NCBI GenBank assembly: GCA_003550325.1
Contig: QKWP01000654.1
Coordinates: 102,225-166,224, forward strand
Direction: 5' to 3'
DNA: 64,000 nt
Source of the DNA: Gigaspora rosea
Taxonomy: Eukaryota > Glomeromycota > Glomeromycetes > Diversisporales > Gigasporaceae
Shown: in pieces, positions 58,867 through 64,000 of the stretch
How positions within the stretch are numbered: position 1 is the stretch's first letter
How the letters are laid out: each line of letters begins with the position of its first letter
Program-made: the position numbers and the translations under genes
The notes under the pieces: generated by a model
What the model was told of the DNA's origin: nothing
The model's database searches: none
Seen by the model: the letters and a program-made list of their open reading frames with translations, nothing else

Positions 58867-61108
58867 AAGTTTTTAGGGGCATAGAGCATTTTTACTTAGA
58901 GCGCCGCATACTAATTAATTAGCCGGATTTGAGATTATATACATAGGTGGTAAAACACCCTAGGCGCGTTTTAGTAAAATAAAATATTTTACTATATAAG
59001 CAAAGTAAAAAATGCCGTTACAGTGAGTGACGATTAATTAGTCGACCGATTAAAACCGCGTTTGTAATAGTCCAAATCGATTAGACCAACTAAGCAATTT
59101 TTTAATCGCTATATGATTATATATTATATTTGTATAAAATAAATTTGAGTTAGAAATTTTAATTAATGCACTATTTTAAGCATAATTTCATGTTTGCCAA
59201 TTTGTAATTCCGGTAAATATAAATACATTTATACTATTTATACTGTATTTACAGTAAATTATGTGTATATATATAAATATATATATTATATTAATGCGCA
59301 ATATGTTTATTTAGTATAGTTTTTTTATTTATGCTACAGATTGTAGCTTGTGAATTTCTAAACACATAAATGTATTATTTATATATATGCTACCTTGTTC
59401 TCAATTTCCTGATTAAAAAAAAAAAATTAAAGTATGCAATATTGCGTAGTTTTCTACAATCGTTTTTTTTTGAACTTCTGCAATATTATACATATGTTTT
59501 GGAACGTTGCATGACGCATTTTAATAAGATGCAATAATTCCTGATAATTACTATTAAAAGAAATAGGAATAACCATTTATCAAATCTATCACGCACGGAC
59601 TAGTATTTACATACTCAAAAAGATGTCTGCTGAGCATTTGCGTACTTTTCAAAGTTTTTTAAAGAAAGTCTTGACGTCACAATTTCGTCATAACGCATTC
59701 AATTCACAATATCTCAAAATCGATAATAATTTAGGATTGATATAAACGAAACTGCATTTTAAGTAAGATAATCTTCATAATTTCTTAAATTACTATTGAT
59801 TTTTAATATAAGAGTAACTTTACGCCATTATGAAAAACTGACAAAAACTTTAATTCTATACTAAATCCGTGGTAGCAAAGCCATTCAGGATTAATTTATC
59901 AGCATAAAGAAAGAGTAATTTATGAATAAATATAGATGTTAAATAATATCGAATATTCCAGAATGTATGCAACGAAATAAAATAAATCTCTGGAATAGTT
60001 TGCCTGAAAGGAGTATACGGAGAATATATTAAGTTTGGACAGCATGGCTTGAGTTTTGTGCAAAGAATCGATGCGGCATTGCATTTCATACATTACATAC
60101 AAATTTTCATTTTCAGTAAAAAGTAGCATTGTTTCGCTTTTATCAGGTGATCAAAGCTAATTGGCTGAAACACCTGATGGTAATAAATAATTTATTACTT
60201 TATATGATGTCACGCCATCTCACACTGGCACTAGAAGATGTTTTCAATGTAGAATGAATGTACAATACATACATTCTACTAAATTCTTATATTCTTTCAC
60301 AGCTTTGGTGTGGCACGCAATGACGGTTGAAATATCAGATATAGTATCGTGCATCTTTTTTTTAAATAAAGCGAGAAATTTATTCAATAAAATTTATTAT
60401 TTATTTTATATTATTTATACAAATCAGTCGATTTTGACTGTTCTCCCAATGACGTACCTCATTAGACATAGAAATTCACATAGTTAACACATTTAACACA
60501 TTTAACATGTAATACAATCAGAAAAACAAAGTTATGATTAGGGTTTGAAGTCAGCAATAGTATACTAAATTTTCACAAGGGAATTCATCAAAGATAGTTT
60601 CTCGTGCAAATTTTTTTGAATTTCCATATGTTACACCTGATAATGCTTGTCTTTATCATGTGATCAGAAAACTTTGGTTAGTCCGAGACATTGGAAATGA
60701 AAAAAATGGGGTTGCCAACATGCAAAAATTCTTTAATATGAACGGCGTTCTTTCTTTCAAAAACTTCCTGATTAATTATACTGCACGCCAACTCTAGATT
60801 CTCAGACTCACGTTGGGCATTTAGATGTCTCTATTTTTGAAAATTGGCATGACATTAAATAAAATTAGAATTTAACCTGAAACATGGTGTTGTGGCGACA
60901 AATTTACATATAAATATATATATTCTTGACGATCAAGGCCAAAATTTTCTGATTAATTTTATTTAAATGAAATGGCGTTTAGCTACTTAAAATATTTATT
61001 CCAAAATGCAAACTTCTAATGCTAATACTGTATATATTTGCTTGCTTTGAGAAACAATATGCTATACGTACATATGAGAATTTTCTTCTACTGTATGTGT
61101 ATGCTATG
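58867..61108. other. Intergenic; no gene seen
   Basis: AT-rich sequence with only short frames lacking recognisable motifs. Confidence 0.45.
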
Positions 61109-61429
61109 TAGGCCTCCGCAAAAATTACCCGTGAGATTTCGGAATTTTTGAAGGCTATAAAACCAATGTTACACAATTGATGCTTGAACCGAAATCGGTA
61201 TGTGGAATTAGGCATGATAAAGGCCTTCAAAGTCAGACAGGTACGGGCCTGAGAACCGGGCCTGAATCCGTACCTATCTGACTTTGAAGGCCTGCTGCTA
61301 GCAGCAAGCGCACGTGAGGTATAAATGAATTAAATGAAGCATGTTTTCCGAAAGTGTATCAATTGTGTAACTTTGATTTATAGCCTTCAAACATTCCGAA
61401 ATCGCACGGGAAATTTTTGCGGAGGCCTA
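61109..61429. mobile_element. 321-bp hAT-like MITE with perfect 8-bp duplication
   Basis: ATGCTATG at 61101-61108 and 61430-61437 flanks inverted ends TAGGCCTCCGCAAAAATT. An inner palindrome (AAGGCCTTCAAAGTCAGACA and its inverse, about 61220-61296) sits in the middle. Confidence 0.88.
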
Positions 61430-61437
61430 ATGCTATG

Positions 61438-64000
61438 TGTGTAAGCTTTGTGTGTGAATATGCTTCTTGGGTACGTGCGTGTAATTAATTAACCAGGAAA
61501 TAAAATAACATTAAAAAAAAAATAAAATAAAAATAAAATTTAAAGCCAATGATCACGCATATTAGAAAAACCAGTTTATCACTATGTTACACTGATTAAA
61601 CCAAATTCGGGTAAAAAAAAGTGTTTCTACGCACTGGAAAATAACAAGGTCCGCTTTTAATATCACTACGCTACGTAGTACATGTTTTATAATAAGGACT
61701 CGTCTAGCGCATGGTCCTCTTTTTTAAACGCCATTTGAGCAATGAAATATACAGTAACAACAAGCATTTAACGGTTTTCATTCATGATCTGTTTTCCGTT
61801 TTTGTAAAATAATAATAATATAATAATAAAAATTAAATTACTAACAAATGATTTATTTATTTTTATTGTTTTAATTTGTATTTTATGGTATAATATTTTA
61901 ATTAAATAAGACAATTTCGACAATACAGCAATATATTTCATTCCCTCCATACTGAACGATGTATAAACCAATACCTTAATAAATAAGGAAATATCATTGC
62001 CGGTTCATGAGAATATTGTCTCCCAAAATTTCATGGGTTATATCTTAATTGAATATTATACATGCATATACATTCAATGAATCGATTGCTCACGAATTTT
62101 ACCAAATCCAGGTTAGATAAAAACGAGCATGTGTATATGCAGCATGTGGATAATTAGCCTTAAAGTGTTAATCACATATCTAAAACTAACTAGCCAAGAA
62201 TTTTCTCAGAATACAATATCCAATAAAACCATTCTGAAAATTTATTCAATGGCATTCGACTTTATAGAGAATTGCTTAGTAATGGTATTTGATAATAATA
62301 TTTTCCCAATGTTATTAGAATTTTGTAAATACAGACTTCGTTTTAAAACTCAGCACTTTTTGATATTTATTCATAATTAATGAAAACACCGATAATGCGT
62401 ATTTTTCTTCATTTTCATCCAATCAATATCAACTGGTGAATGTGTTATCGTATTTATTATTATAAATTATGTACGTACGTAAAACTGAACGTTTAAACAT
62501 TAATCATTACAAAATGCTTAATAATAATACGCTATTCCAAAAAAATGCATTTAGCCGAGTTTATTCATAAATTATATAACGATAAATCATTTTTAATAGT
62601 TAATAACTTACATAGCATACATAGCATACATAGCATACATAGCATACATAACATACATAACATACATAGCATACATAGCATACATAGCATGTGAGAGGAA
62701 GTTAGTTAATATCTATGACTCGCCCAATTGGCCCATGCAATTAATTGATCCTTCTATGAATGTTCATAAAGAATCAAACCCTATGCTATGCATTTATGTC
62801 ACGCCTAGTGAAAATTAAATCGAATTAAAAATCATGAAAAAATAGATCAAACCAGTAAGGAGAACGTTGTAAATCTAAAGTTTATCGCATTGACTACAAA
62901 ATATGTAACTATACAAATACGTACTTATCAATAACGTATTTAAATTAACGTGCGTTTTATTAAAGGATACCCGAGTTGTAATGTACTGTGATTACGCCAA
63001 CTTGCTTAAGTCAATACCTCTATTTATTTCAAATCGATCAATTTTTTCGAACATAAATTTATACATGTTAAGTAGTAGTTCCTGAATCAAATAAAATTCC
63101 ATTTTAGTAACGAAATCTCTCTTAAATTGAATAGCATTGTTTATTACATAGAACTATTCGTCATCACCCTAATTTACTACTATATACCTTAAATATTATT
63201 ACATAAACGCCCCGGGTACTTTGGTATGTGATCATTTGATGGCAGATGTGAGAAAAACAAAAGAATAGACAATTAAAAAAGAATTAAAAAAGAATAATTT
63301 CGATTACGCAAAAGCCCACACTCAAACAGGTATGTGAAGTTTACAAAAAGATTTTCATTAGTAAAGTAACCGAAACAAAAAATTGCTTATCATTTCAGAA
63401 TATCAGCGATATTGCCAATTGTGGAAGAAGATAACAAAACTATTGTCACATAATTTGATCAAATGGAATATCTTTTTCTTTTTTCTTTTTTCTTGTTTTT
63501 TTTAAACAAAGGATATCCAATAAAAAATGTATGTATGTATGTACTTTTTAAAAAAAAAAAAAAAAAAACGTGCATTTACTCTGTACACTATAACCGTTAT
63601 CGCAAACAACCAGGGGACTCGTTACATGTGCTTTTTGTACAAGTTATCCTTCTGTGATATGTTTCACATGCATAACATTTATGGCTTACATAAGTACATG
63701 CATATGTGAACAGTTTCCCTTTGACTTTAAATTGTATAGGTTCGGTGATCTATTGTCCACAATTCTCTCTCCTTCGTTCTGATCGTAACACCTTAAATGA
63801 ACTTTAATCATAGTAGAAGATCGAGAAGGACAAATTATAATTGAGTCCACCAAATTTGATTTCTCTGAATTATCCGGAAATTTCAAGAGATTCATTAACT
63901 TAAATGCGATTTGCAATGATTTATACCTAAATTTTTTTCTACTTTTTATATTACACGAACTTGATTAAAACATGAATTTACTCGAGATCATATCCTTATA
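61438..64000. other. Intergenic; no gene seen
   Basis: AT-rich, with the minisatellite at 62609-62690. No frame with a recognised domain and no RNA gene. Confidence 0.45.
62609..62690. repeat. 9-bp minisatellite (ACATAGCAT)
   Basis: About nine tandem units of ACATAGCAT, two of which carry an A for G change (ACATAACAT). Confidence 0.9.

Overview
The window is very AT-rich eukaryotic DNA. Genes carry short GT..AG introns, palindromic and MITE-like repeats are abundant, and there are two runs of N (9586-9749 and 25870-26412). A protein kinase fused to a NACHT NTPase, TTAGGG-type interstitial repeats and the overall composition suggest a repeat-rich fungus, most likely an arbuscular mycorrhizal fungus (Glomeromycotina). 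That assignment is inference; no marker gene is present.

Layout. 1-3132 (minus): the 5' four exons of a kinase-NACHT gene that runs off the window. 3133-20231: no convincing intact gene; foldback elements, MITEs and a family of about 14 palindromes of roughly 110 bp. 20241-38751: one 18.5-kb unit bounded by short terminal inverted repeats, with every gene on the plus strand, no introns, and genes abutting or overlapping (ATGA, TAATG). 38761-46054: non-coding, with several large inverted repeats. 46055-52595 (plus): a 23-exon gene for a secreted or membrane redox protein with haem peroxidase, DOMON, cytochrome b561, cytochrome b5 and FAD/NAD reductase modules. 52600-64000: non-coding, with several hAT-like MITEs and foldbacks.

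The 18.5-kb unit is the main result. In order it encodes a cluster of small, mostly membrane-spanning proteins (the first ends in a PPPPPY tail); a Gag-like protein with two CCHC zinc knuckles; a polyprotein segment with a retropepsin-like motif and a complete endonuclease IV-type TIM barrel; a helical linker protein; a Ty3-like reverse transcriptase with RNase H; an IS1595/Merlin-type DDE transposase in the place an integrase would occupy; a second zinc-knuckle protein; a small Zn2Cys6-like protein; three unrecognised proteins; a double-zinc-motif protein; and a Nudix hydrolase. No LTRs are visible. The ends start GGGA and are flanked by near-matching 9-bp sequences, as expected for a Merlin-family transposase.

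My reading is a virus-like, reverse-transcribing element that uses a cut-and-paste transposase for integration. I know of no described element with this gene set, but novelty cannot be verified here. This copy is decayed: many in-frame stops (most one transition away from a sense codon), at least four frameshifts, and a nested insertion in gag.
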